Below, in pieces: positions 13,135 through 13,811 of a DNA stretch of 13,811 nt. The stretch is from positions 1-13,811 of the forward strand of contig CBDUOG010000052.1 of NCBI GenBank assembly GCA_965368785.1, read 5' to 3'. The DNA comes from Silanimonas sp965368785. GTDB lineage: Bacteria > Pseudomonadota > Gammaproteobacteria > Xanthomonadales > Xanthomonadaceae. The notes beneath the pieces were generated by a model. That model saw only the letters and a program-made list of their open reading frames with translations, searched no databases and was not told the DNA's origin. Each line of letters starts with the position of its first letter. The first letter of the stretch is position 1. The position numbers and the translations under genes were made by a program.

Positions 13135-13811
13135 CTAATCCTGTAATGATTGCAGTCGTTTTTTGAGCCGATCCAATCCTAAGTGACTGCCCGAGCCCAG
13201 CGAGACACGCGCCTGTAAACTCGCGTTGGCGTCTGCTCCGAAACTAGGCAATGGGCTTTCTGCCGCTTGCTGATAAGCGATACGAAACGGCACGCCGGCC
13301 TTGCTCAACTCCATGGCTCGATCGGTGGCAAACATGCCCTCATCGAATGCGGCGTGCATCGCTTGCTCATTCCAATGCAGCTGGTTAATTAAGTCTGGTA
13401 ATAAGGCCAGTGCGCTCAGCCCCTGACGCACTGCGCGCAGATAAGGACCTTTGGAAAACTGCAGGTCGCGGTGGTAGCCCGATGGCAAGGATAGCAATTG
13501 TTCGATCTCGACCCGGGCGCCCGCGATCACGGCATAGCTGGCGCGTAAGAGCTCGATCAAATCCGGGTTGCGTTTGTTCGGCATCAGCGACGAACCGGTC
13601 GTATATTTCTGTGGCAGTTTAAGAAAGCCATACTCGGCGGAAACAAACAGACTCAGGTCCCACGCTAATCGACGCACATCCAGCAAGGCCTGCGAAAGGG
13701 CCTGCAACACTTGCAATTCAAATTTGCCACGCGAGAGTTGCGCGTAGGTTGCAGCTACCTGCACACGAGAAAAACCCAGTGCCTGAGTGGTGAAGTCCCG
13801 GTCCAACTCAA
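13135..13811 (-). CDS. argH: Argininosuccinate lyase, N-terminal part cut by window edge
   Basis: ArgH splits argininosuccinate into arginine and fumarate, the last step of arginine synthesis, as a cytosolic homotetramer of the fumarase/aspartase superfamily. About 225 C-terminal residues are present, and the frame remains open through the right edge; a TTG near the edge is internal, not the start. The superfamily signature GSSLMPNKRNPD is intact (about 13562-13604) and carries the mobile catalytic-serine loop (GSS). The following SGYHRDLQ segment also fits ArgH. The stop TAG lies 8 bp from the stop of the convergent DUF3999 gene, with no clear terminator between them. Adenylosuccinate lyase is excluded by the residues around the signature. 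Confidence 0.92.
   Translation of the reverse strand, partial: ELDRDFTTQALGFSRVQVAATYAQLSRGKFELQVLQALSQALLDVRRLAWDLSLFVSAEYGFLKLPQKYTTGSSLMPNKRNPDLIELLRASYAVIAGARVEIEQLLSLPSGYHRDLQFSKGPYLRAVRQGLSALALLPDLINQLHWNEQAMHAAFDEGMFATDRAMELSKAGVPFRIAYQQAAESPLPSFGADANASLQARVSLGSGSHLGLDRLKKRLQSLQD

Overview
The window is a chromosomal stretch, most likely from a gammaproteobacterium related to the Xanthomonadales or a neighbouring order. The reasons are: the his genes run in the order TrpR-like regulator, hisG, hisD, hisC; HisG is the long form (299 aa) seen in Gammaproteobacteria; and HisS is the roughly 460-aa type whose opening I recall from Xanthomonas. GC content looks moderate and even throughout, with no sign of recent transfer, no insertion sequence and no CRISPR array. 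Most of the content is housekeeping.

Region 1 (1-3492, minus strand) is the head of a histidine biosynthesis operon, read right to left. A TrpR/YerC/YecD-family regulator comes first, then hisG, hisD and hisC, and hisC runs off the left edge. hisG/hisD and hisD/hisC each overlap as ATGA, which suggests translational coupling. A clear 20-bp inverted repeat lies 4 bp upstream of the regulator's start codon, where an autoregulatory operator would be expected.

Region 2 (3607-5451, plus strand) is a membrane-bound diguanylate cyclase with a 7TMR-DISM sensor, divergent from the his operon. Its stop codon overlaps the stop codon of the next gene, which is convergent.

Region 3 (5448-8710, minus strand) is a two-gene unit: hisS (histidyl-tRNA synthetase, TTG start), then an enlarged histidine ammonia-lyase-like MIO enzyme of 628 aa. 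The two overlap as ATGA/TGATG. This pairing, together with the extra segments in the lyase, is the least ordinary thing in the window.

Region 4 (8783-8937, plus strand) is a single tRNA-Pro(CGG) gene with its own promoter and a strong intrinsic terminator.

Region 5 (9007-13126, plus strand) is a DUF2339 polytopic membrane protein followed, with an 8-nt overlap, by a DUF3999 exported protein. This is a recurring pair of unknown function.

Region 6 (13135-13811, minus strand) is the C-terminal half of argH (argininosuccinate lyase), cut by the right edge.

No intergenic gap exceeds 300 bases. I see no clearly new multi-gene system. The best leads are the hisS-lyase unit with its altered lyase, and the operator and start-codon arrangement of the his regulator.
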